From the NCBI RefSeq assembly GCF_004210375.1, contig NC_134837.1, positions 14,949,798 through 15,013,797 of the forward strand: a DNA stretch of 64,000 bases. Direction: 5' to 3'. Shown here piece by piece: positions 36,560 through 47,754 of this stretch (positions are counted from its first letter, which is position 1; each line of letters opens with the position of its first letter). The notes below the pieces were generated by a model. That model did no database searches. It saw nothing but the letters and a program-made list of their open reading frames with translations, and had not been told where the DNA came from. A program made the position numbers and the translations under genes. The stretch is from Tachypleus tridentatus (taxonomy: Eukaryota > Arthropoda > Merostomata > Xiphosura > Limulidae).

Positions 36560-36960
36560 ATCTTGCATAGATTGTCCTAACATTTTCACTATTAAGTGCA
36601 GAAAAAAAAAATGATGCACTGATACCAGTAGTTTTTTTAACCATCTTATGTAACTCAGTTGAATCACTGTAACTAGTTTTTTTTTAAATTTCTGAAATAT
36701 TTTTCATTGTGCAACAACCAACCTTTATGTCCGAGGTATAGTAATGTTTTTACTAATGATACCACTGTAATATAACAGTTTTTCTGGCTTCCTAACTGTG
36801 CAATAAGAACCATTAAAATCAGCTAAGCTTGTGAATGTTTTCCCATGGAAATAGTTTGAACATGGAAAATTCAGAATAATAAATGCAACATATTCTTCAA
36901 ATGCTATAAGAAAAGGTTCATTGTGGTAAAAAACTAAAAACTTCTACGTCTGTAAGAATA
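36560..36960 (+). repeat. Old long AT-rich repeat family, piece in a KIF20B-like intron
   Basis: Words such as TTTTCACTATTAAGTGCAG and TTCCTAACTGTGCAATAAGA then ACCATTAAAATCAGCTAAGC line up with 7650-7700 and 23985-24050. No coding capacity is seen. Confidence 0.45.
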
Positions 36961-37251
36961 GGTTTTGTAATGTTTTGTACATTAAATTTATATTGTACAA
37001 GGAGCTTAAATTATACATACACAATATAAATTATACATATACAATATATATATTAACTTTCTGAAATCTTGAAACATAATTAGTAATTTTAGTTTTATTT
37101 AATATAAATTTTTAATCTTTATGTAACATGCATTTCCAAATAATTTAACATAAAGCTTTTTTACTGTTTGATACATCTATTGCTAAATTATTTTCTGATA
37201 AATGTAGAATATCCCAAATTTTAAATAAACATTCAAAACCAAATTTCTAAC

Positions 37252-37476
37252 CTGATATACATCATCAGCTTTGGACTCCTCTGGATTACCAGTGTCTTCT
37301 TCCTCCTCTACAAGACTTTCTTCTTCCATTATTGACATAGAAGCCTTAGCCACTTGCCTTCCTCGACTAAAACTGGACCAGCGATGACTGGACATAGCCC
37401 AAGCTTCTGTTAACCTGCTAACAACATTGCTCACCACTGACAACTTTTGAGGATCATGCCAGTCAGTAGTCACAAT
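37252..37476 (-). pseudogene. KIF20B: KIF20B-like exon: acidic segment after the motor
   Basis: This 225-bp exon of 75 unbroken codons has acceptor ...atcttttcag and donor GTTAGA, phase 0 on both sides. It encodes IVTTDWHDPQKLSVVSNVVS ... SFSRGRQVAKASMSIMEEES then LVEEEEDTGNPEESKADDVY. Human KIF20B has a similar LMEDEDLVEELENAEE stretch between motor and stalk. This exon itself is undamaged. Confidence 0.65.
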
Positions 37477-38939
37477 CTGAAAAGATGGGTATTTCTTCAA
37501 GTAGATGTATGAGAGACATCCCAAAACAAACCATTTATATAAATGTTTCTAATGTTCATGATAATAGTCATCACAATAATTAAGCAAAGAAACTAACTTG
37601 TCATCATAATGCATTTTCCAATTTTGAAAAAGTTAATATCATAGCTTTAACCACTGTTTACTCATATCTAGAACCATACTTTATAGAGGTGAATTTTAAG
37701 AGAAATTAGGAAAGTTGTACAGTTAACAGTTACCCTTAGTTCCTTCCTCCTGCAAATATAAAATGGGCAAAACTCAAAAGATTTAGGAAATTAGTCCTTT
37801 CAATCTTTATGTGACAAAAACCTGTGTACAACTGAATTTTTTTCAGCTATTTCACATACTTTGCACAGTTTGTAAAGAACAGTGTTTAATTACCAATATT
37901 CATTTTTATATCACCCAAAATACACTATATTCATAACCATTTTCACAAAATTAGAATTATTTTTTTCTTTTATTTTGAAATTTTTTTTCCCACAACTGGA
38001 GCTAAACAAGCTGTAAAAGTGTAAGTGTGGGGGGGTAGGAATTCTTAACGAGCAAATAACTTGTGTATAAAGTAAGTTAAACATGTATAAGATAAAATTC
38101 AAAACATACAAGTTATAAAAAATTTACAACAAAAATTGTGGTTTCTACAGTACACAATCATACTTTTCACAATACTCTGCACCTTCCTCCACTCTCCGAT
38201 TTGCCTGTGCAGTTCTAAGTCTACTAGCACTTTAACATGCAAATTTTGTATTTTCTGCATAGTTCCCATAGTTAATTAATTTAACTTTCAACTTATTTAA
38301 TTTGCAAAGGACCAGAGCATGTATTAAGTCAGTTTGGTTTTATACATTAATGACCACTTCATTCAGAGTTATTATGATCATACTCATACACATAAAGGAC
38401 TAAGGCTTTTGCAGTTGATTAAAAGATTAGATCTTCTTACTAATGAAACAGTACTTGCTTGGGACAGAAAGTAAAATAACAGAGGCATGCATATATATTA
38501 TTCTTTTATATTTGTTCAGAAATACTATTTTCCACATTTTTAAATGTTACTTTAAAAAACAATTTTTATCTCCGTCATTTACTGAACAAACTGGAATAAT
38601 TATACCCATATGGTATTAATCACTTACAACAAATCTGACTGCATAATTTATTTTCAAGCAGAATGACAGGAATGAAAAACTGTTTAACTCTCACTTCAAG
38701 CTCAAGCAAATTGACCAAATTTGGACACAAACATAACAATAATTTCCATAATATATCTTTTAAAATGTTTGTGTATCTTTTGAATATACCTTCTGAAGAA
38801 TGTTTAATATAATTATTTTCATTATCTTACCTAATTTAACCAAACAAGTTTCTAATTTTTTACATGTATATCGATGAGAAAAGTTTTCAAACTGAAGACA
38901 AACAACACAACAAACAAACAATGCTCTACATAGAATACA
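37477..38939. other. No gene recognised
   Basis: AT-rich sequence upstream of the first recognised KIF20B-like exon, where motor-domain exons would be expected. I looked on the minus strand for P-loop, NxxSSRSH and DLAGSE coding and saw none. Confidence 0.4.
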
Positions 38940-41250
38940 ATGTGATATAATACACCATTTGAGGTATTAAAACCTTGGATTTCTATTGGTTAAAAATAAT
39001 AGTTTACAAAATCATAGAGTACTACTGACAACTGAAAGAGAGGATGTGACAAGGAGGCATGGGAAGTGGATCTAATTTTACAGTTTATGACTCTGTAAAC
39101 AAAGAAGGTTGAAAGTTATAAAAGTTATACATTCCCTACGTGACATCTATATTATAAAAAATAATTCACATTCAATCTCATACTTCTCGGAAAGGTGTTA
39201 AATTAATTACAAAAGAAAACCTACAAACCAAATATCACAATCCTCATACCACGAAAGACTGAAGTTTTTTAAACATTCCATTATAAAACTAAAAACTTAA
39301 AATTTATTTAACATTAAAATTTGACTTAACTATATTTTAATGCCAAGTTTATTCTTATATAATTATAAAGTAGTTTAATTAAAATGTTGAATATCACTAA
39401 GTTTTGACATGCACACTGTGACATACCCAAAGGAGGGAGGTTAAATATAATTATAGTTCCCTGAATTTAGTTTATATATATAATTTTTTTTATATAAAAA
39501 GTCTGGACTTAGTTTGCCTAGATTAATAACCCAAAAGTTAATGTGGCAGTTGTAAACAATACAGCATAACAATGATTCTTTGTATTAAAATGATAAAAAT
39601 GGTCCATTAAATAACATTACATAAATGACTTATTGCCATTATTAGAAAATTATAGTTTACAATAATTCTGAATTTATTGAGTACAACTTCACAAAATTTA
39701 GCAAACTTCAGAATTTTTAATGAAGTATTTTTACTGAAGTTGTCTGTGAATCTTAATTCTGAGTTGGTCTGACTTAAACTAGTTTGTGTGTAAAAACATT
39801 TTCTTTAATCTTTAAGATTTTATATTTCACTTGTATGACTTCTAGAACCTCATAAATTAATAGTTTTTTCAGTAGAATGTTTATACTTTTTCTGCTGTTT
39901 TTACCTAACATAATAGATATTGTGAATTTAGAATTATATGGTACAGTGAAAAGTTAAAAGCATAAAATAAAAATAAATTGTCCATTTTTCTTTGTAGAAT
40001 GATTTCATGTTGCAACAATTACACGCTATTTATTCTTACAGCTAAACCTAATCCTTTTGAAATTTGGGTTCATTTAGTTTTACACTACTGCATTTAGTCC
40101 ATCCCAAAGTACATCCAAAACCATTTACTACAGTGGACCAGCTTTGTGTATACAAACACAATTGATTACAAAAAAAAAACTATGCTGTGTCCCTCGCACA
40201 AGTATGTGCTAAGACAGAAAAGAACAAGCAATGTTTTTTTTCATTTTTATATTCTAGTTAATCTTGTAACAATAAATACATAAATATAAAACAACAAGGA
40301 ATTTAGTACTTACATTCAAAATATTAAACTATTATTTTATGTTATATCAATTAGTATAGCATATAAAAATAATCTTGGCTAATAATCAATATTTTAATAA
40401 TATATGTTTTAAGTTCCTAATTCTAAAAGGCAATATATTTTTTTAAAATCCTGAATTTCTCCTATGTTACACTTTCTCTCTGAATCTTCTCCTTTGCATC
40501 CACCACCCCTCCAAAAAGTATGAAATTAAATGTAAAGTACTTATTATAAAACCATCATTGCACAGACAAACCATAATTTTTATACTGTTTGCATGTTATT
40601 AGTTTGTGTTCATTGATGCAATATGTAATTAAATAAAAATTACTTATTGCATTAGTATAAAGAGTAGGTTTGAGGGTTCTTGACAATTGACAGCAAGAAA
40701 AAAAGAAAATTGGATACTATTTCTTTCTATTCATGTTGATTATTTATTATTATAAAAGTAATTACAAAGTAAAAATAGGAAACATTTTAGGTTAGTTAAG
40801 ATTAAATTAGTTAAATTAATAACACTAATACTATAATAAAAACATTTCATGAGGCATGCATGCAAGCACACTAATGGGTAATGTAATTATGTCAATAGTG
40901 TAATACAAACTGCATGTTCCCCAAGTGATTTACAGCTTATGGCATAGACTATAGACAGAAATGGTGCAAATGGCAATAGAAAAATAAAAGTTAATTATAA
41001 ATAGATATATATACTATTATGAGCTTAGAATAAAGGAATTCAGTTATGGTATAATTAAGCCCTTCTAGAAACAAAATTGTGTGTGTGTGATTAACAGATC
41101 AGTCAAATTGACTGATACTGTATAGGTAGGGTAGTGAAAATAACAGATAAAATATAAACGATTTACTGGAGAAAAAAAACTGGATTACACAAAAGAAATT
41201 GATGTGAAAAAAGTACTTTTAATCTCAACACAAACATTACTTTGCACCTG
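38940..41250 (+). repeat. Old long AT-rich repeat family, copy at 38.9-41.2 kb
   Basis: The part about 38990-39250 (CTGACAACTGAAAGAGAGGA, GGAAGTGGATCTAATTTTAC, GAAAACCTACAAACCAAATA) aligns with about 43440-43640. The part 40330-40930 aligns with 14740-15660. The family therefore spans more than 2 kb. Identity looks low (roughly 70-80% in the better blocks, judged by eye), so it is old. Confidence 0.55.
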
Positions 41251-41407
41251 TACTATCCAAAACTAATACTCTGTATATTCATGGTCAAATCTAAACCTGT
41301 GTTTTAGTTTATTACAAATACTTCACTGAAAAATATATGATTTTTGTGTGTGAAAAACTTAGTGTTAACTACAAGGCCACTAAATTCTATGAAGACACTT
41401 TTCTGAA

Positions 41408-41655
41408 AAGGTGGCACTCTACTTGTAATCTGAGGGTCGTGGGTTCAAATCCCCATCACACCAAACATTCTCCCCTTTTAGCCATGGGGGAGTTATAATG
41501 TGATGGTCAATCCCACTATTCATTGGTAAAAGTGGCCCAAGAGTTGGCACTGTTTACTAGCTGCCTTCTCTCTAACCTCACACTGCAAAATTAGGGACAA
41601 CTAGCACAAATAGCCCTCAAGTAGCTTTGCACAAAATTTAAAACAAAACAAACCA
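41408..41655 (+). mobile_element. tRNA-derived SINE, family A, plus orientation
   Basis: It starts inside the tRNA-like head (CTACTTGTAATCTGAGGGTC, B box GGGTTCAAATCCCC) and continues through the body to the tail AGCTTTGCACAAAATTTAAA. The first part of the head is missing or too diverged. Confidence 0.85.
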
Positions 41656-42419
41656 AACACTGTATAGAAAGTACTAAATCTATAGACTTTAAATTGAGCC
41701 CATGTTGAGATTTAACCAACTTTATATCCAACGTATATAATTAAACATAGCATCATAAAGTAGGCCACAATTCAGATACTGTTTAATGTCAAAAGAAAAT
41801 ATTTTTAAAAATTCTCAGTCTTACCTTGTGTTTGTCATATCATATTTAAACACTAGTCACCTTTACATTTACTAGATATTAATATATTTTCTATCCTTAA
41901 CTTTTAAAGTTGTTTTCAAACCATATATTCTTATTGGTTGCACATTTATAACTGTTGAGCTTATTTTTGAATTTCATGACCACAACAATCCTTTTGAATT
42001 TTGAAGCAAAAAAAGTAAGAAGCGAAATGTGCGTGTAGGTGGAGTTGTTACCCATAGCAGAAACAAAATTTTTTATACCCTATTTATCACTTAAAGCCAG
42101 TTATATAAATGTTACTTTGAGGCATTCTATTCTTGTAGGTTACATATTTTTAAGTTATAAAAAGAATACATATAAGGTACACAATGTTTTTATTTGTACA
42201 ACATATATATAGATAAAATAAAACAAAATCTAAGCCCATTTTAACAACACCCTGAAGTGCACAATTTCACGTAATGCAGTACACATCAGTATATACGAAT
42301 CTCTACTGTGTTCGAACTGTGAAGTGTAAGCATTCACGAAAGAATAAAATATAAATTTCTTACCAGGCACATGAGAGGCAATAAAACAATCAAATTACAA
42401 TGATGTGAAGATTTAAAAA

Positions 42420-42865
42420 TGTGATCATCATTAACTCTCTTGCTACTCACTCAGTTCATGATCCCAAATTAACATTTATAGAATTTCCATACTATACCAT
42501 TTAATGTTTTGTGTATTTTCTCAAAATTTTGCAAGCTTTCACTAAATATTACAAATCTTTTGTAAACAAAATAAATCAGAGCACCAAATGATGTATTTTC
42601 AGTAAAAATTCTCAGTGGTCTTCATGTTAAGATTATAAATGCTTTCTTTATCTGAAATTTCTAATTTCCTTTGTATAATCACTAAACAATCTCAGATAAT
42701 CAAACATTTTTCCAGTAAAACTTTATATTTTATCTGTTATTTTTTCTACCCAATTCTATATTCATTTAATAAATCTGATTTACCTTGTAACCACCATAAA
42801 AGAAAATACAAAATAAATCTAAGCTACTTCCTTCTGGTATGACTGCAGATTATAACATGAAACTA
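42420..42865 (+). repeat. Old long AT-rich repeat family, partial copy left of the TIR element
   Basis: GTTCATGATCCCAAATTAAC then TTTCCATACTA and TTATCTGAAATTTCTAATTT align with 43786-44010. The same 3' part of the repeat therefore occurs twice about 1.35 kb apart, with a 240-bp DNA element between. Confidence 0.55.
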
Positions 42866-43105
42866 CAGGGTGTCCTGAAAGTCAATGTGCACTTATATAT
42901 TTATTAACAGACATGTTTCAATATAGAATACAGGAGGTAAATATGAATGACAATTATAAACAATGTTGAAAGTGATCCCCGGTGGCATCAATACAGGCCT
43001 GGATCCTTCTTAGTTTGTTTCTAAACACCGCTATCAGTTGCTGGCTTGAAATAGACTGAATAAAATATGATTACAAAACTGCACAGTGACTTTCCAAACA
43101 CCATG
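42866..43105 (-). mobile_element. Short TIR element (mariner/IS630 superfamily) keeping the transposase C-terminus
   Basis: The ends are inverted repeats: GGTGTCCTGAAAGTCAATGT at the left; on the opposite strand at the right, GGTGTTTGGAAAGTCACTGT. TA dinucleotides flank both sides (42864-42865, 43106-43107), the usual target duplication of the superfamily. Inside on the minus strand, 43043-42954 is an open stretch of 29 codons plus TAA. It reads QQLIAVFRNKLRRIQACIDA then TGDHFQHCL, which looks like the C-terminal end of transposases of this type. The rest of the transposase is gone, so it is a deletion derivative moved in trans. Confidence 0.8.
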
Positions 43106-44290
43106 TATATTTGGTTAACTTAAATAGCTTAATGCTTGCAATAGTATACACCTGTTTCAACTTAAATGTTATTTTATTGATTTATGAGCCATGTACAATT
43201 AAAAATCCCACCACATAAGTTTTAAATCAATTGGCAAATGTCTAGCTCACCTCAATGTATCAAATTAAATAATGCATGAGCTAGTTATAACCACACCCCA
43301 TTAGGAAGATTATTATTCTTTGTCTAACCTAACAAGTTCCTAATTTTTATAATTCAGTTACTTTTGTAATAAATGTAACATGTCATTTGATAGATTAACA
43401 CTTTGGTCATTAATTGTTTATGAAAAATTCGGTACAAGACATCAGTGAAGTGTTGGCAATTTGTTAAAGAGAATGTGACAGCTGTGTGTGGAAAGTGGGG
43501 TCTGATTTTCCAGTTTATCACTCCATAAACAAATAAGACTGACGGATATATATTGTAATGAACAATTTACGTTAAATTCTGTACCTGTTTCAGAGGTGAT
43601 AAATTAGAGAAGAGGGAAAACCTACAGAGCAAATGTTACAAATTTTTATAACAGGATAGATTGAGAATTTTTTCAAGCATCACTTTCAAACATAAATAAT
43701 ATTAAACTTTCATTTATTAACTATGCCACATTTATTCATACACAATAATAAAAATTTAACTCTCATTACAGATCCCATCCATTTGACCAAGTTCATGACC
43801 CTAAATTGACGTTTATAATTTCCATACTAAAACTTGAAAAATTTTGTCTATCTTGTAGAGGGAGAAGAAAAACGTTAATGAGGTATTTTCACTAAAGATT
43901 TCTCCATTACTATATGGAGTCAAAGGGTTAACTGTTTTAGTAATTTTTATATTAATATTAAAAATACATTTCTTCTTCACCTGAAAAATCTAAAATTTCA
44001 TTTGCATTATTTCTAAAATCTCCAAAATAGTTTTAAAACTGTTGTTCCTGTAAAACTTTATATATCATTATTTTCTCTACTTTCACACAATTTGAGGTTG
44101 GTATTTCACATACCTTGTGACCATCAAAGAACATATTTAAATTACCTTTTGTCTTTTCAAAATGACTTCAGATTATAACATGAAACATTCATTTCACTTA
44201 AATAGCTTTAATTTCATAACAATATACATCTGTTTATACCTAAATGTTACTGTTTCATTGCTTTTGAACCTTGACTAAATTATATTAAAT
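43106..44290 (+). repeat. Old long AT-rich repeat family, best copy
   Basis: It contains, in order, the blocks seen singly elsewhere: TCTAGCTCACCTCAATGTAT (43240), CGGTACAAGACATCAGTGAA (43430), GTCTGATTTTCCAGTTTATC (43500), GGAAAACCTACAGAGCAAAT (43620), TTCATGACCCTAAATTGACG (43793), TCATTTGCATTATTTCTAAA (43998) and GACTTCAGATTATAACATGA (44164). No protein domain was recognised in any frame. Confidence 0.55.
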
Positions 44291-44298
44291 TACATTGT

Positions 44299-45455
44299 GC
44301 TCAAGCTGGTTGATTAATTGATTGATTTAGTGTTTTATGGCACAAAGCAGCGAGGCTATCTGCGCCAGACATTCGGTAAAAATGTAAAAAAAAATAAAAA
44401 TAAATAAATAAATGTAGTAATAGACATAAATGGAAATAAAGGTAAACCAAAAAAGTATAAAACCAATGTTGACACCTAGTCTACAATGTTAAGATAGAAG
44501 GCAGAGTATAAGAAGTTGTAAGGTATTTACTCTAGCAAAAAGGTAATGATCATAACCCGCCAGGAAGATTAACAGGTAAGTTCAAGAACCACCGTCAATC
44601 ACCTGAAGTTGGCCTTTCCAGTCCTGGTTCCGGGTTATGTGTCATAGCAGCTATTATCAAAATGTAAAAGAATAAAAGTTTTAAAAGACACTCCGCAAAA
44701 TCGTAATAATGAGTAGCCAAATCTCCAGTAAAAAGATAAAGTCAAGTAAATGGAGTAAAATTTGTAAAAGTAAATGAAGGTAAAAACAAAACAGCAATTA
44801 AAACAGAAAATGGTGTAAAAACCAATGGTGACATCCAGTCTTCAAATTTGTAAAATATTTACTCTAGCAAAATGTTAATGATCATAACCCACCAGGAAGA
44901 CTAACAGGTAAGTTCAAGAACCACCGTCAATCACCTGAAGTTGGCCTTTCCAGTCCTGGTTCCGGGTTATGTGTCATAGCAGCTATTATCAAAATGTAAA
45001 AGAATAAAAGTTTTAAAAGACACTCCGCAAAATCGTAATAATGAGTAGCCAAATGTCCAGTAAAAAGATAAAGTCAAGTAAATGGAGTAAAATTTGTAAA
45101 AGTAATTGAAGATAAAAGCAAAATGGCAATTAAAACAGAAAATGGCGTAAAAACCAATGTTGACATCCAGTCAACAAAGTTGTAAAGAACTACCTGTAGC
45201 AGAATGGTAATGATCGTAACCCGCCAGGAAGACTAACAGGTAAGTATAAAAACCACCGTCAGTCACCTGAAGTTGGTCTTTCCAGTCCTGGTTCCGGGTT
45301 ATGAGTCAATATGGCCAGTACTTAAAAGTTAAGTAGTAAAAGTGTGAAATGATATGCAGCAAAAGTATAATAACAACTCGCCAGGATGACTAACGAGTAG
45401 TTCAAACGGATAGTTCAAACAGGAGCGTTAGTCACCTGAAGTTGGCCTTTCAAAT
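44299..45455 (-). mobile_element. LINE 3' ends in tandem, 332-bp period, about three units
   Basis: The left end (GATTTAGTGTTTTATGGCAC, AAAGCAGCGAGGCTATCTGC) is the LINE 3' terminus seen at 4233 and 34401. The 3' UTR block starting AATGATCATAACCC recurs at 44545, 44877 and 45209, spaced 332 bp. A last, more diverged piece ends at GTTGGCCTTT near 45450. Here the first unit of the tRNA array follows directly. No ORF2 sequence is present. Confidence 0.85.
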
Positions 45456-47754
45456 GAAGTAGATAACGGCAAGAGCGACAGAGGAAACATAAGGAAAAGA
45501 ACATCACGTTCACGGTTTATAAACCTTCGTCGACATTTTTAAATTTGATTTTGAAACGCAGTTACTTTTTAACTAACGATATAACTAACTATTCTTTTTT
45601 CATATTTGAAATGCGACTGAACTGTTTTGGAGCAATTAACATATATTTTCCTTTTTTTCTTTATCTTTGTTTTCTATTCTTACTTGTTTTTACCAGAGCT
45701 GTTAGACAGAATGATTCAGAAGTAAACAATCAAAAAGTACGGTAAATTTTGTTACGATTTCTTGTACAATAAAACTTTCCTCTATTCCTTTGGCTTTGTG
45801 AATAAAACGTAATTAATTTTTGTGCAGATTAGTTCAAACTTAAAAAATCTATAACTTCCTGATGAATGAGAGAGTTCAAATAGATACGTATGGCACACTA
45901 CTCAAATAAAGAGTTTTCAAAACGTTTCTTTTCCTTTTTTGACACAATTCGACGATGTTATTGTTTACCACGGAATAAAACTCGTAGTGTGAACTCTTGG
46001 GACATTAACGAAATGTTAGTTGGAAACTTTGGACGAGTCAAAAAAAAGTCTTACAATTCTCGGTAAACTTATGATTACATATTTTGTATACATTATGAAT
46101 AATTTAATTTGCTCGTGTTATTTTGTTGGTGAACGAAACTGTAAGTTTAAGTGGTTTAATGACAAAAAGGTTTGATTATTCCCTTTGAAAACGTAAGGTA
46201 TTTTGTAGACACCTGTCACATGAAACGTCTCTAATTTTAGTAACTTTGTAAATACTCTGTCAACAATATACGATATTTGACTTAAGAGTGAAATTTCCGT
46301 GTAATACAGTAAACGAACTAAAGAATGACGTTTTGAAACTTCCTATTAAATTCGAAAAATTTGTAATAAATTATTACCATTTTTTTCTATAAAGAATGAT
46401 AATGTCCTACTGAGAAAAGTGTTGCGATTCTTTGTGTTTACTGTTTCGCTTGTAAAACTACGTTAAATTTATAGAAATTGTCATATCATCCAGAGGAATG
46501 CCGTTGAACATAAAATCAGCGTTACTTCTATAATACATTTACAAGTGAACTTGTATTGTGAATATATTTTATTCGTAAATTATGTAGGTTCACAGAGAAA
46601 ATCATACAAAGTTAGTTAACGTAATTCACACATTCCCAACTTAGATTATTGAAACTAAACGCATTCCTTACTTTCCTTGTTTATCACTATTTTCATCATA
46701 ATATAATTTCGTATATTCACCTTTATATTCTGATTTCTCTAATTTGTGAAAATGACATTTTAATAGCCTTTATTCTCACACATCTATAAGGCGAAAAACA
46801 TTCCTCGGTGAAACTAAACAGTTTATACATTTATTGTATGGAAGTGTATATTAGTTTTGATTGATACAGAAACATCTTCGTTTCACCTTGTTTTCTTGAT
46901 ATTTCTTCTAACTTTGAAATTTCACTGGGATCTCTCAATGGAGTGGAACAAAGAGTAATGATTTACAAGCTTTATGTGAAACCGCAAGACTATAGTTTAT
47001 GGAATTTCACACGTGCCTTTCTTTGCGATGTTAAGTGAAAAGAAAAACATTGTAGCAGAGCGTGGTTTCGATCCACGGACCTCTGGGTTATGGGCCCAGC
47101 ACGCTCCCACTGCGCCACTCTGCTTCGTTTTTCTATGTCTACTATAAAGGTTCATAAAACAAATACTTAATGTTATAGAACATTTATTTTGGTTCTCCAT
47201 AACAACTACGTGTTTCGAACGTGTAAATTGTTGTATTCATAAATTTTGTATCCTATCGAAATAACTTCAGAAATAATTATCGCTATCGGGATATTTCCGT
47301 ACTCTTCTACTCACATCGTTGTTTAATTTTCTGGAAACGGTCAAAAGTGTTGACATAATGAAGAAACGACAAAATTTTGGCTTTCCCATTATACGTCTAT
47401 TTGACCTATTTCAAGTCCATCAAACATCCAATACTTGTTATTAAACGAAATTTAAAATAGTGTGATTTTTTTATATTCAACGATATCTGCGTTACAAGCG
47501 ATTTCGAAACTGACGACAAACACGCATTTCAAGGATATTTAATATTCTGATATTATATTGATGTGTAAGAAATAGGGAGAAAATTCCATACGAATATCTT
47601 TTTTCAATATGTCAAAAGTCCCGCTAGGTCTGAACTTTATGAAGTGTGATGCTTTCTTGAAAGTGTTGAGATGTCGTCGATTAAAAGTTTAGAAGTAAAA
47701 CAAGGTAGAGTAAAAGCAAAGAATGAAGATTTGTTTTTCAAATAATACGAAAAT
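45456..47754 (-). repeat. Array unit 1
   Basis: This is the first complete unit. Its left edge touches the LINE fragment with shared TTTCAAAT, and it lacks the 11 bases that precede GAAGTAG in the other units. Confidence 0.94.
47053..47124 (-). tRNA. Initiator tRNA-Met (CAT), copy 1
   Basis: The 72-nt gene starts AGCAGAGTGGCGCAGTGGGA and has the anticodon arm CTGGGCCCATAACCCAG. Its three G-C pairs and CAT anticodon are the initiator hallmarks. The T arm loop is ATCGAAA, and the acceptor AGCAGAG/CTCTGCT starts with the eukaryotic initiator A1-U72 pair and ends with discriminator A. There is no intron. The internal A and B boxes (TGGCGCAGTGGGA, GGATCGAAACC) are intact. TTTTT lies about ten bases after the 3' end as RNA polymerase III terminator. 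Confidence 0.97.

Larger units (their letters stand above)
26955..37476 (-). pseudogene. KIF20B: KIF20B/MPP1-like kinesin, stalk region; non-processed pseudogene
   Basis: The family is a plus-end kinesin of the central spindle and midbody, needed late in cytokinesis. Recognised exons in transcript order are 37476-37252, 33994-33855, 33144-32987, 31915-31772, 30719-28762 and 27168-26955. The first carries the acidic post-motor segment (MSIMEEESLVEEEE). The second, KLIQLVKFLEQELIDAKRQM then GIREEVCQEYSELF, aligns with human KIF20B LLNLIEDLKKKLI...KIREEVTQEF. The rest is heptad-rich coiled coil. All splice sites are GT/AG and all phases fit, but six in-frame stops (32999, 31877, 30594, 29972, 29392, 29224) and six single-base shifts, mostly in A runs, break the frame. 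Once the indels are counted, every exon length returns to phase, so the breaks are recent. No motor-domain exon was recognised upstream. The alternative is a low-quality assembly at this locus. Confidence 0.72.

Noticed and set aside
46997-47200. 67-codon minus-strand frame recurring in each array unit (also at 49296, 51591 and 53889)
   Set aside because: It runs straight through the tRNA gene and its terminator, and its end changes with homopolymer length between units. It is a by-product of the tandem repeat.
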